From the NCBI RefSeq assembly GCF_030063445.1, contig NZ_JASITD010000004.1, forward strand, positions 236,660 to 300,659: a stretch of 64,000 nt of DNA, written 5' to 3'. This DNA comes from Hymenobacter sp. H14-R3. Its GTDB lineage: Bacteria > Bacteroidota > Bacteroidia > Cytophagales > Hymenobacteraceae. Numbering within the stretch: position 1 is the first letter of the stretch; each line of letters begins with the position of its first letter. Of this stretch, positions 32,204-41,437 are shown in pieces. The notes beneath the pieces were generated by a model. The model ran no database searches. It was not told the DNA's origin and saw only the letters and a list, made by a program, of their open reading frames with translations. Both the position numbers and the translations under genes were made by a program.

Positions 32204-34717
32204 ATGTCCACTCCCGAATTCAACGAATCCGACATTACCCTCACCATCCTCCAGGACTCCAGCCCCGAAGCCCAGGAAATGCGCGCCGTACTCGTTGAAT
32301 TGGTGGGGCAGCAGCGGGATGGGTCGGGTTACTTCCCCAAACTTACCAGCCTGCCCGCCTACCAGGCGGCACGGGCGCAGGATGTGGCCTACCGGGGGCG
32401 GCTGGTGCGGGCCACTGCTACCGCGTATGCCCGCTCTTACAAAAAATGGGGGGCTGAAAATATTCGCCGGGCGCTAGCCTACCTGTTAGAAGGTTTATTC
32501 CGCACTAAGCTAGCGCTCACCCAGGCCGATTACCTATTCGTATTCGACAAGGCTGATTTTAATTTAGCGAAGTCCAGCAGAGAAACTTTTGAAAATTTTT
32601 ACCGCTTCCCCATCCTGCTAGCCTTGAGCCAGGTAGCCAATCTAGCCCAGAACCAAGGCTTAAGCCCGCAGATGCGGGTATTTCTGGAAAAGCTGCTCAA
32701 CTTCACCACTCATTTCCTGCGTGAACTTGATGCGGTACAGGTAAGAGTTCAGGAAATTCTGGGTCGGGATGCCACCAAGGGGATGCCCGTGCTGCTGATT
32801 GCTAAACGTGACATTCTGGGCAAAGGCATGTGGGATTTCGTGGCCTCCCTCAACCCAGATAGCCCGGCCACGCTCCACTGGCTTCAGCTGCTGGAGCTAT
32901 GGCAGCAGGCCACCACCAGCCAGCCTTCGGCTAAGCTGCGCCAGGAGCTGGATGCCGCCACGGCCACGCTGGGTGCCAACGTGGTGCGCGAACAGGGCCG
33001 CGCCTGGCTGGAGCTGCTGACTTTACCGACTACCCAGCCCAGGGCTTTCTTCGCTAATTACTTTGATAGCTATGCGCCCACCAACTACTGTTGCCTGGTC
33101 GATGCCAATTCCGTACTGGATAAGGGTCTCGTCTGGACTATGCAGCCGTTGGCGGATGCGGATATCCTGGCCCGCCTTACGACCATAGCGACCTGTGGCG
33201 TAGGCGACGGGCTGGGCAATGCCTGCCTGCTGGCGCTCGCCAAGAATGGCCTGCCCGGCATGGCGGCCCTCACGCGGGTGCGCAGCAAAACCCGCCAGAG
33301 CAATACCCTGGCCCTGATTGCCCGTCATATTACCCAGGAAGCGGCGCAGTTGGGCGTGAGCTCGGCCGAGGTGGAAGACTTATCGGTGCCTGATTTCGAC
33401 TTCAAAAATGGCCGGCTGGCCGAGGAGCTGGGTGAGTACACGGCCACCCTCACCCTGACCGGCGGCAAGGTTGAGCTAAGCTGGCAGAAAGGCGACAAGC
33501 CCCTGAAAAGTGCCCCTGCCGCCCTCAAAGCCAGCCACCCCTACGAGTTGAAGGCGCTGAAAGCCACTCATACCGCCATTCAGCAAACCTACACGGCCCT
33601 GCGCGACCGGCTCGACCGCAGCTTTACCGAAGGCCGCCGCATTGCCGGGCCCTGGTTCGAGCAGTACTACCTCCACCACGAGCTGATGCGCGAGCTGGTG
33701 CGGCCCCTCATCTGGCGCCTGCACCAGCCCGATGGCGGCACGCAGGATGCTATTTATCAGGCTGATGCCTGGCAGGATGCGCAGGGCCAGCCCGTGCCCG
33801 CGCCCACGGCCGAGACCGAGCTGCAGCTCTGGCACCCGGTGCTGGCTCCGGCCGGGCAAGTAGTGGCCTGGCGGCAGTATCTGGAAACCAAGCAGTTGCG
33901 TCAGCCCCTCAAGCAGGCCTACCGGGAGGTGTATCTGCTCACGCCGCCCGAGGAGCGCACCGCCACCTACTCCAACCGCATGGCGGCCCATATCCTCAAG
34001 CAGCACCAGTTCAACTCATTAGCCAAGCTGCGCGGCTGGCGCTATAACCTGCTGAGTACCTACGACGCTTCCCGCACCACCGAAGCCGCTACCCTTCAGC
34101 TGCCGGCCCACGACCTCACGGCTGATTTCTTGGTGGGTGCCGTGGCCGTTGAGGGCGAGTGGAACGGCAGCCAATACAAGTACGTGAGCACCGACCAGGT
34201 ACGCTTCGGGCGCAACTACCGGCTGGTGCCGCTGCCCGAAATCCCGCCCTTGGTCTTCTCGGAAGTGATGCGCGACGTGGACCTTTTTGTGGGCGTGGCC
34301 AGCGTGGGCAACGATCCCGAATGGCGCGACAATGGCGGTCTGGGCCAGTACCGCGCCTACTGGGAACGCTACAGCTTTGGCGACTTGGGGGAGGTGGCCA
34401 AAAACCGCCGCCTGGCCCTGGAACGCCTCGTGCCCCGCCTCAAAATTGGCAAGGTGAGCGAAATTAAGGGTAATTTTCTGGAGGTGACCGGCAAGCGCCA
34501 CGTCTATAAAATCCACCTGGGCTCGGGCAATATTCTGATGGCGCCCAACGACCAGTACCTGTGCATTGTGCCCGACCAGGCGACCAAAACGCTGGGTACG
34601 GGCAGCGTGTTTCTGCCCTTCGAGGGCGACGAGCTGCTCTCCATCATCCTCAGCAAAGCCTTGCTGCTGATGGAGGACGATAAGATTACCGACCAGACTA
34701 TTTTGCGCCAGCTATAA
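32204..34717 (+). CDS. DUF4132 (MolR-like) protein A
   Basis: This 837-residue protein starts at ATG 32204 (MSTPEFNESDITLTILQDSS). The N-terminal 390 residues are helical and variable (HEAT-like in appearance). The conserved C-terminal half has the DUF4132 pattern: WFEQYYLHHELMRELVRPLI, WRLHQPDGGTQDAIYQADAW, LRQPLKQAYREVYLLTPPEE, SNRMAAHILKQHQFNSLAKL, FSEVMRDVDLFVGVASVGND and the end DDKITDQTILRQL. DUF4132 is also found in E. coli MolR, a poorly understood protein linked to molybdate metabolism. No catalytic residues are obvious. It is 75 bp after the MoaD-like gene on the same strand. Confidence 0.85.
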   Translation: MSTPEFNESDITLTILQDSSPEAQEMRAVLVELVGQQRDGSGYFPKLTSLPAYQAARAQDVAYRGRLVRATATAYARSYKKWGAENIRRALAYLLEGLFRTKLALTQADYLFVFDKADFNLAKSSRETFENFYRFPILLALSQVANLAQNQGLSPQMRVFLEKLLNFTTHFLRELDAVQVRVQEILGRDATKGMPVLLIAKRDILGKGMWDFVASLNPDSPATLHWLQLLELWQQATTSQPSAKLRQELDAATATLGANVVREQGRAWLELLTLPTTQPRAFFANYFDSYAPTNYCCLVDANSVLDKGLVWTMQPLADADILARLTTIATCGVGDGLGNACLLALAKNGLPGMAALTRVRSKTRQSNTLALIARHITQEAAQLGVSSAEVEDLSVPDFDFKNGRLAEELGEYTATLTLTGGKVELSWQKGDKPLKSAPAALKASHPYELKALKATHTAIQQTYTALRDRLDRSFTEGRRIAGPWFEQYYLHHELMRELVRPLIWRLHQPDGGTQDAIYQADAWQDAQGQPVPAPTAETELQLWHPVLAPAGQVVAWRQYLETKQLRQPLKQAYREVYLLTPPEERTATYSNRMAAHILKQHQFNSLAKLRGWRYNLLSTYDASRTTEAATLQLPAHDLTADFLVGAVAVEGEWNGSQYKYVSTDQVRFGRNYRLVPLPEIPPLVFSEVMRDVDLFVGVASVGNDPEWRDNGGLGQYRAYWERYSFGDLGEVAKNRRLALERLVPRLKIGKVSEIKGNFLEVTGKRHVYKIHLGSGNILMAPNDQYLCIVPDQATKTLGTGSVFLPFEGDELLSIILSKALLLMEDDKITDQTILRQL

Positions 34718-34895
34718 ACTATAGGTGGCACTTGCTGGAAAAGCAACCCCCTGCCCTGGCTGCCAACCCAGACGTTGCGGCCGCCCCAACCAGGTTGTGT
34801 TATCGTCCTCCCGCCCGCAGCTGGCTACTGATAAATACCTAACGATGAAAATCTTATGGCCTATCATAACCAGTTTCCATCTTACTCAAAATGCC

Positions 34896-37370
34896 ATGTT
34901 CGCTGAACCTAATCTGCAACACCTCTCATTCGTTTTGGAAGACCCCAGCCCCGAAGCCCGGGAAATGCAGCCCCTACTGACAGATTTACTGCCGAAGGTG
35001 GTGTATAAAGGCTATTATACCAAAGTTGAAGAGGTGCCCGCCTATAAAGCTGTCCTGGCGCAGGATGATAATTTTCGGAGCCGGTTGGTGCTAGCCCTGT
35101 CCTGTGTGTATGAACGCTTGCGCGGCCAGAGCGCTTACTTTTTTTACATGGCGGTTTCCGGGTCGATGGAAGGGCTACTGCGCAGTTCACTGGTTCTCAG
35201 TCAGGCCGACTATCTGCTGCTACTGGCCAATGCGGGCTTCGATTTGACGCTGCCCAAGCCAGCAATGCCCTATCCCCCCTACTTCCCCCTGCTGGCCACG
35301 CTGGCCCAGATTGCCCGGCTGGCCAAAACCCAGCCGCTGGACCCACCCATGCGGGCATTCGTGGAGCAGCTGCGCGACCTGGCGCACGCGGGTAGAACAG
35401 AGTCGCCGCTGAAGGTATACCCCAAGGCGCGCGAGATTCTGGGCCAGGTCGATAGCCCCGGCGAACTGCCCGCGCTACTCCTCACGCCTTATCCGCTGGG
35501 CGAGCCGCTGGGGCAGTTTGTGGCCGCCCTCGCGCCCACCGACCCCCTGGCCCGGCCCTGGGTGCGGCTGCTACTGCTCTGGAAAAAAGCCACCGCCGGC
35601 CAGCCCACCGCCAAGCTGCGCCAGGAGTTGGATGCTGCCACCGCTGCTGTGGGGGCCGAGGCCGTGCGCGAGCAGGGCCGCGCCTGGCTGGAGCAGCTGA
35701 ACAATTTGCCGTTGCACGATGGCATGGAACCCGATAATGCCATTGTGGCCAAAGGCCTGGTGTGGACGATGCAGCCGCTGGCCGATGCGGGCATGGTGGA
35801 CCTACTAGCGAAAATAGTGGCTAACTGTTTCCACAAAGTGCCGGGCCAGGCCCCGCTGGCCGTGGGGCTGGGCAACGCTGGCCTGCTGGCCCTCTCGCAG
35901 GCGGGCCTGCCCGGCATAGCGGCCCTGGCGCGGGTGCGCGGAAAAATCCGTCAGAGCAATACCCTGGCCCTGATTGCCAAGTACATCGAGCAGGAATCGG
36001 TGAAGCTGGGCGTGAGCCCAGCCGAGATAGAGGATATGGCTGTGCCCGATTTCGGCCTCGAAAACGGCTGGCTGACCGAGGAGTTGGGCGAGTACACGGC
36101 CGCCCTGACCCTAATAGGCGGCAAGGTTGAGCTGCGCTGGCAGAAGGGTGACAAGCCCCTGAAAAGTGCCCCCGCCGCCCTCAAAGCCACCCACGCCGAC
36201 GAGCTAAAGGAGTTGAAAGCCACCCACACCGCTGTTCAACAAACCTACGCCGCCCTGCGCGACCGGCTGGAGCGGGGCTTTGCCGATGAGCGCCGCCTGG
36301 CCTGGCCCTGGTTTGCGCAGTACTACCTGCACCACGGCTTGCTGGGCGAGCTGGCTCGCCCGCTCATCTGGCGGCTGCACCAGCCCGATGGCCGCGTGCA
36401 GGACGCTATTTATCAAGATGCTACCTGGCAGGATGCGCAGGACCAACCAGTGGCTGCCCCTACCGCCGACACCACCGTGCAGCTCTGGCACCCCGCGCTG
36501 GTGCCCGCCGCCGAGGTGCAGGCCTGGCGGCAATGGCTCGATGCGCGGCAGCTGCGCCAGCCCCTCAAACAAGCTTACCGCGAAATATACCTCCTTACGC
36601 CGCCCGAGGAAGTTACCGCCACCTACTCCAACCGCATGGCGGCCCACATCCTCAAGCAGCACCAATTCAATAGCTTAGCCAAGCTGCGCGGCTGGCGCTA
36701 CAGCCTGTTGGGGGCCTATGATACCGATATTGCCACCGCCACGCTGCTACTGCCTACCCACGGCCTCACGGCCGAGTTTCGGCTGCGTGGCCTGCTAGGC
36801 GACCACGAGCTGACCGATGTGGGCCTGTACCTATACATGACGACCGACCAGATGCGCTTCGTGCGCGGCGGCCAGCCCGTGCCGCTGCCCGAAATTGCGC
36901 CGCTGGTCTTCTCGGAGGTCATGCGCGACGTGGACTTGTTTGTGGGCGTGGCCAGCGTGGGCAACGACCCCCAGTGGCGCGACGGTGGCGGCCTGGTCCA
37001 GTTCCGCACCTATTGGGAAAGCTACAGCTTCGGCGACCTGGGTGAGGTGGCCAAAAACCGCCGCCTGGCCCTGGAGCGCCTCGTACCCCGTCTCAAAATT
37101 GGCAAGGTGAGCGAAATTAAGGGTAATTTTCTGGTGGTGAAGGGCACGCGCCACGTGTACAAAATCCACCTGGGCTCGGGCAATATTCTCATGGAGCCCA
37201 ATGACCAGTACCTGTGCATTGTGCCCGACCAGGCGGCCAAAACGCTGAGCACTAGCGACGTGTTTCTGCCCTTCGAGGGCGATGCGGTGCTCTCCATTAT
37301 TCTCAGCAAAGCCCTGCTGCTGATGGAGGACGACAAGATTAAAGACGAAACCATTCTGCGCCAGCTGTGA
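34896..37370 (+). CDS. DUF4132 (MolR-like) protein B
   Basis: This encodes 824 residues from ATG 34896 (MFAEPNLQHLSFVLEDPSPE), chosen because the sequence aligns with copies A and C from there; ATG 34845 is the upstream alternative. The C-terminal half is almost the same as copy A (WFAQYYLHHGLLGELARPLI, FSEVMRDVDLFVGVASVGND, DDKIKDETILRQL). The first 400 residues are only loosely similar, so the N-terminal half has diversified while the C-terminal half is held constant. The 178-bp spacer before it shows no trace of the MoaD-like gene. Confidence 0.85.
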   Translation: MFAEPNLQHLSFVLEDPSPEAREMQPLLTDLLPKVVYKGYYTKVEEVPAYKAVLAQDDNFRSRLVLALSCVYERLRGQSAYFFYMAVSGSMEGLLRSSLVLSQADYLLLLANAGFDLTLPKPAMPYPPYFPLLATLAQIARLAKTQPLDPPMRAFVEQLRDLAHAGRTESPLKVYPKAREILGQVDSPGELPALLLTPYPLGEPLGQFVAALAPTDPLARPWVRLLLLWKKATAGQPTAKLRQELDAATAAVGAEAVREQGRAWLEQLNNLPLHDGMEPDNAIVAKGLVWTMQPLADAGMVDLLAKIVANCFHKVPGQAPLAVGLGNAGLLALSQAGLPGIAALARVRGKIRQSNTLALIAKYIEQESVKLGVSPAEIEDMAVPDFGLENGWLTEELGEYTAALTLIGGKVELRWQKGDKPLKSAPAALKATHADELKELKATHTAVQQTYAALRDRLERGFADERRLAWPWFAQYYLHHGLLGELARPLIWRLHQPDGRVQDAIYQDATWQDAQDQPVAAPTADTTVQLWHPALVPAAEVQAWRQWLDARQLRQPLKQAYREIYLLTPPEEVTATYSNRMAAHILKQHQFNSLAKLRGWRYSLLGAYDTDIATATLLLPTHGLTAEFRLRGLLGDHELTDVGLYLYMTTDQMRFVRGGQPVPLPEIAPLVFSEVMRDVDLFVGVASVGNDPQWRDGGGLVQFRTYWESYSFGDLGEVAKNRRLALERLVPRLKIGKVSEIKGNFLVVKGTRHVYKIHLGSGNILMEPNDQYLCIVPDQAAKTLSTSDVFLPFEGDAVLSIILSKALLLMEDDKIKDETILRQL

Positions 37371-37631
37371 GCCCGCGCGCCGGTAGCGTAGCCGGGGTCA
37401 AACCGCCCGGCAACGGCTACTCTCACCACGCCCCAGCCCAGCCCAGCCCAGCCCAGTCGGCGGCGACGACTGGCCGGCAGCCTGGCTAAGGGGGTGGGGG
37501 CCAGTGACGGGGCCACCGGCAGCTTTGCCACGCTCACGCTCTTGGTTAGCGGCTGAGCCGCGGGCCGGTTGCCGCCTTTTAGCCTTTTCTCACCTTTTAC
37601 ACCCGGCCCATCGGCCGTCAATACCACCAGT
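37371..37631 (+). pseudogene. Decayed 3' end of the MoaD-like gene, with pentamer repeat
   Basis: Bases about 37461-37555 align with the end of the 31736 gene. GACGGGGCCACCGGCAGCTT, then GCCACGCTCACGCTC, encodes SDGATGSFATLTLLVSG and a TGA, against GDGATVSFVKLTPLVGG there. The following leader up to ATG 37632 also matches the leader of DUF4132 copy A. There is no start codon for the remnant. Upstream, 37432-37456 is a run of five CAGCC-type pentamers, a slippage-prone tract. The scar shows that copy C arose by duplication of a unit starting inside the MoaD-like gene. Confidence 0.8.
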
Positions 37632-40169
37632 ATGCCTGCTCCCCAAATCAATCAAGCTGACCTTATTGCCACTATTCTAGCGGATTCCGGCCCCGAAGCC
37701 CAGGAAATGCGCGCCGTGCTAACCGAATTGGTAGAGCAGCAGCTAAAACGCGTTCCACTCACCGAATTGCCCGCCTACCAGACGGTACGGGCCCAAGATG
37801 CAGCTTACCGGAGCCGGCTGGTGCGGGCCATTACCACCGCATACACCCGTTCCTACGGTGAACGAGGGGGTGGCGATATCCGCTGGGCGCTGGGTGATGT
37901 GCTGGCCGACCTGTTGCAAACTACTTTATCGCTCACTCAGGAAGATTGTATACAGCTGTTTGTCAACGCGCGCTTCAACTTCATAAAGCCGGGCAAAAGG
38001 GAGGTGGAGTTTCATAGCTTCCCCGCTAACGCAGTGCTCAGCCAATTAATTAAAATAGCTCAGCAGCAAACCCTTAACCCAACCACGCGGGCATTTCTGG
38101 AAGCCATGTCCGACCGCACCTCCGATAGTGAGGACAGTTTGCTGCTGGTGCATTTCAAGGTGCAGGAGGCGCTGGGCCAGTCCAGCGCCGCGGGGGCCCT
38201 ACCCGTGGTGGCGTTTGACCAAGGCGACCCGCTGGGCCAGCGTTTGCGGCAGTTTGGGGAGGCCTTAGCCCCTACTGGGCCAGCCGCGCGGCCCTGGCAG
38301 CAACTGCTGCGGCTGTGGCAAAAAACCAGTGGTGGCCAGCCCACCGCTAAGTTTCGCCAGGAGCTGGACGCCGCTACCGCCGCCGTGGGCCCCGAGGCCG
38401 TGCGCGAGCAGGGCCGCGCCTGGCTGGAGCTGCTGGTTGACATACCAGTACCAGGACCGGAGCGGGAATACCAGCGTAGCGACGGCACAACGTTCTTTTA
38501 TTCGAGCTGTGATTACTTAACGTCAACCAATAGCACCGTGGCCAAAGGCCTCGTTTGGACGATGCAGCCGCTGGCCGATGCGGCGATGCTGCCCCTGTTC
38601 ACGGCGCTGGTAACCAAGTGCTTTCGCAAGCGCCAATACCAAGGGCCGTTGAATGTAGCGCTGGGCAACGCCGGCCTGCTGGCCCTCGCGCAAAACGGCC
38701 TGCCGGGCATGGCGGCCCTGTCCCGCATACGCGGCAAAGTCCGCCAGAGCAACACCCAGGCCCTGATTGCCAAGTATATCGGGCAGGAATCGGCCAAACT
38801 GGGCGTGAGCCCGGCCGAAGTGGAAGACCTGTCGGTACCCGATTTTGGCCTCGAAAATGGCCGGCTGACCGAAGAGCTGGGCGAGTACACGGCCACCCTC
38901 GCCCTCACCGGTGGCAAGGTTGAGCTAAGCTGGCAGAAAGGCGACCAACCCCTGAAAAGCGCCCCTGCCGCTCTCAAAGCCACCCACGCCGAGGAGCTGA
39001 AGGAGCTGAAAGACGCCCAAACCACCGCCCAGCAGACCTACACCGCCCAGCGCGAGCGCCTCGACCGGGGCTTTGCTGACGAGCGCCGCATTGCCTGGCC
39101 CTGGTTTGCGCAATACTACCTGCACCACGGCCTGCTGGGTGAGCTGGCGCGGCCCCTCATCTGGCGGCTGCACCAGCCCGATGGCAGCGTGCAGGATGCT
39201 ATTTATCAGGCCGATACCTGGCAGGATGCGCAGGGCCAGCCCGTGCCTGCCCCCACGGCCGACACCACCGTGCAGCTCTGGCACCCCGTGCTGGTCCCGG
39301 CCGGGCAAGTAGTGGCCTGGCGGCTGCTGCTGGATAAGTGGCAATTGCGCCAGCCCCTCAAGCAGGCTTACCGCGAGGTGTATTTGCTCACGCCGCCCGA
39401 GGAGGTTACCAATACTTACTCCAACCGCATGGCCGCCCACATCCTCAAGCAGCCCCAGCTCAATAGCCTGGCCAAGCTGCGGGGGTGGCGCTATAAACCG
39501 ATGGGCTACCACGACAGGGGCAACCAAATCGAGGCGGCCAGCCTGGCATTGCCCGCCCACGGCCTCACCGCCGAGTTCTGGGTGCGTGAGGTGGACGCCA
39601 ACGATGCCTTCAATCACGTTGGCATCTGGCTCTATGTGAGCACCGACCAGGTGCGCTTCATGCGGGGCCGCGAGTTGGTGCCGCTGCCCGAAATCCCGCC
39701 CCTGGTGTTTTCGGAGGTGCTGCGCGACGTGGACCTGTTCGTGGGCGTGGCCAGCGTAGGCAACGACCCGCTGTGGCGCGACAACGGCGGCCTGGGCCAG
39801 TACCGCGCCTACTGGGAACGCTACAGCTTCGGCAACCTGAGCGAGGTGGCTAAAAACCGCCACCTGGCCCTGGAACGCCTCGTGCCCCGTCTCAAAATTG
39901 CCAAGGTCAGCGAACTTAGGGGCAATTTTCTGGTGGTAAGAGGCACGCGCCACGTCTACAAAATTCACGTGGGCAGCGGCAACATCCTCATGGAGCCCAA
40001 CGACCAGTACCTGTGCATTGTGCCCGACCAGGCGGCCAAAACGCTGAGCACGGGCGACGTTTTCCTGCCCTTCGAGGGCGACGCCGTGCTCTCCATCATC
40101 CTGAGCAAGGCCCTGCTGCTGATGGAGGATGACAAGATTACCGACCAAACCATCCTGTGCCAATTATAA
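37632..40169 (+). CDS. DUF4132 (MolR-like) protein C
   Basis: This encodes 845 residues from ATG 37632 (MPAPQINQADLIATILADSG). It has the same layout as copies A and B: a variable helical N-terminal half, then the conserved WFAQYYLHHGLLGELARPLI, LLTPPEEVTNTYSNRMAAHI, FSEVLRDVDLFVGVASVGND, and a final DDKITDQTILCQL. One difference is the last block, where Arg of ILRQL is replaced by Cys. It carries an inserted SDGTTFFYSSCDYLTSTNST segment in the middle region, different from copies A and B. It is preceded by the MoaD-like remnant. Confidence 0.85.
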   Translation: MPAPQINQADLIATILADSGPEAQEMRAVLTELVEQQLKRVPLTELPAYQTVRAQDAAYRSRLVRAITTAYTRSYGERGGGDIRWALGDVLADLLQTTLSLTQEDCIQLFVNARFNFIKPGKREVEFHSFPANAVLSQLIKIAQQQTLNPTTRAFLEAMSDRTSDSEDSLLLVHFKVQEALGQSSAAGALPVVAFDQGDPLGQRLRQFGEALAPTGPAARPWQQLLRLWQKTSGGQPTAKFRQELDAATAAVGPEAVREQGRAWLELLVDIPVPGPEREYQRSDGTTFFYSSCDYLTSTNSTVAKGLVWTMQPLADAAMLPLFTALVTKCFRKRQYQGPLNVALGNAGLLALAQNGLPGMAALSRIRGKVRQSNTQALIAKYIGQESAKLGVSPAEVEDLSVPDFGLENGRLTEELGEYTATLALTGGKVELSWQKGDQPLKSAPAALKATHAEELKELKDAQTTAQQTYTAQRERLDRGFADERRIAWPWFAQYYLHHGLLGELARPLIWRLHQPDGSVQDAIYQADTWQDAQGQPVPAPTADTTVQLWHPVLVPAGQVVAWRLLLDKWQLRQPLKQAYREVYLLTPPEEVTNTYSNRMAAHILKQPQLNSLAKLRGWRYKPMGYHDRGNQIEAASLALPAHGLTAEFWVREVDANDAFNHVGIWLYVSTDQVRFMRGRELVPLPEIPPLVFSEVLRDVDLFVGVASVGNDPLWRDNGGLGQYRAYWERYSFGNLSEVAKNRHLALERLVPRLKIAKVSELRGNFLVVRGTRHVYKIHVGSGNILMEPNDQYLCIVPDQAAKTLSTGDVFLPFEGDAVLSIILSKALLLMEDDKITDQTILCQL

Positions 40170-40226
40170 TTGGGAGCCTATACCTCGACTGGAGTCTTGT
40201 AAGGAACGGGGTCTTATCTGGCTAAG

Positions 40227-40255
40227 AGGCTATCCAACTACGCGTTGGGTAGCCT
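40227..40255. terminator. Hairpin after DUF4132 copy C
   Basis: AGGCTATCCAAC and GTTGGGTAGCCT pair (one G-U) around TACGC, 58 bp after the stop. There is no T tail. The rest of 40256-40440 is an AT-rich leader for the next gene, with no clear promoter motif that I can defend. Confidence 0.5.
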
Positions 40256-40440
40256 CCAAAAGCTAGCTAAGGCTACTGGGAAAGCGAGCTACCAAAAACA
40301 ATCTTTTATCTCCTCGCAAACCCCTTGATAATCAGCGTTAAATTTTACTAAAATAATTGGCTTTTTTGGAACACTCTTCGCGTTGGGTTGGTTATTCACT
40401 CGTACTACAGAACGATAACCGGGCGCTGCCCACATCTACC

Positions 40441-41244
40441 ATGACCGAAGTAACCAAAACCCCCAAGGAAGCTACCGCCGCCAAGAAAGCCGCTCCCCGT
40501 GCGGAGAGTTACGACATTGCTAAATCGGACGAAACGCTCGACTTAGCAAAGGACTTGGCCAAGTTTATCAAAGACAACAAGCTTAGCACCCAGGTGCAGG
40601 GCAAGGAGTTTGTGAACGTAGAGGGCTGGCAGTACGCCGGCTCGCGCCTGGGCATCGTGCCCGTAGTCGAGCACGTCATCAACCTCAGCAACGACCAGGA
40701 GATTAAGTACCAGGCCAAGGTGACGCTCTTTGACCTGCGCCACGGCGTAACGGTGGGCGCGGGCTTCGCCATCTGCTCGAATAAGGAGAGCGGTAAGAAA
40801 TTTTACCAGGAGTTTGCCATTGCGAGCATGGCCCAGACGCGCGCCATTGGCAAGGCCTACCGCAACATTCTGGCCTGGATTATCCGCGCCGCCGGCTATG
40901 AGCCCACGCCCGCCGAGGAAATGGAGTACTCGGGTAACGTGCCCGCGCCCGTCGTGGCTCCTTCGGTAGTGGCTGAAACCGCCCCCGTCATGCGCGCCCT
41001 CACTACCGCGCCCGCCGAAGCCCCGGCCGTTGAGCCCGCCGCCTCGGTGCCGGTGCAGTACGCCACCGCCAGCCAGAAGGAAGAAATCATCCGCCTGCTG
41101 AATCACCCGCTCGTGACGCGCCAGGAAAAGACGAAGATGTTGCTCAATATCAACCGCCTCGATGAGGAGCGCGCTACCCAGGCCATCGCCAAGCTGCGCA
41201 AGGCCATTGAGGACCGCGAAGGCACGTCGGCCGTAGCCGCGTAG
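40441..41244 (+). CDS. Phage-type protein of possible ssDNA-recombination role
   Basis: This encodes 267 residues from ATG 40441 (MTEVTKTPKEATAAKKAAPR). A Lys/Ala-rich N-terminus is followed by a core at about 60-175. The core contains GKEFVNVEGWQYAGSRLGIV and FAIASMAQTRAIGKAYRNIL, then WIIRAAGYEPTPAEEM. The order egW - lG - SMAQTRA - aGye-TPAeEM is one I know from phage and prophage proteins that lie among recombination genes, but I cannot name the fold. A low-complexity Ala/Pro/Val spacer separates a C-terminal helical domain (QKEEIIRLLNHPLVTRQEKT) similar to those at the end of some recombination proteins. No other phage genes are near. Confidence 0.7.
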   Translation: MTEVTKTPKEATAAKKAAPRAESYDIAKSDETLDLAKDLAKFIKDNKLSTQVQGKEFVNVEGWQYAGSRLGIVPVVEHVINLSNDQEIKYQAKVTLFDLRHGVTVGAGFAICSNKESGKKFYQEFAIASMAQTRAIGKAYRNILAWIIRAAGYEPTPAEEMEYSGNVPAPVVAPSVVAETAPVMRALTTAPAEAPAVEPAASVPVQYATASQKEEIIRLLNHPLVTRQEKTKMLLNINRLDEERATQAIAKLRKAIEDREGTSAVAA

Positions 41245-41264
41245 TGTCAATTTGAATTATTGCA

Positions 41265-41296
41265 AAGCCCGGTGCCATCAAGGTACCGGGCTTTTT
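41265..41296 (+). terminator. Terminator before recQ
   Basis: AGCCCGGTGCC and GGTACCGGGCT pair (one G-U) around ATCAA, followed by TTTTT. It lies 21 bp after the 40441 gene stop. Bases 41300-41430 then hold repeated GTAGCGCGAAGC-type sequence. Confidence 0.9.
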
Positions 41297-41437
41297 CGTG
41301 CGTAGTAGCGCGAAGCTTCCGCTTCGTGCGCGAGCAAAGCGAGCATCTAACGTCGGGGCCGTCCGGTTCCGCCTGTTCGCTGCGCTCACGCAGGCAGTAG
41401 CGCGAAGCGCTACTGCCTGGCTGCTTAATTTTGCTGA

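Noticed and set aside
37432..37456. CAGCC pentamer run considered as a phase-variation tract
   Set aside because: It is outside any intact gene, so changes in number would not switch a coding frame.
38925..40163. 412-residue minus-strand reading opposite DUF4132 copy C
   Set aside because: Similar antisense shadows occur opposite copies A and B; composition is His/Val/Ala-rich without motif.
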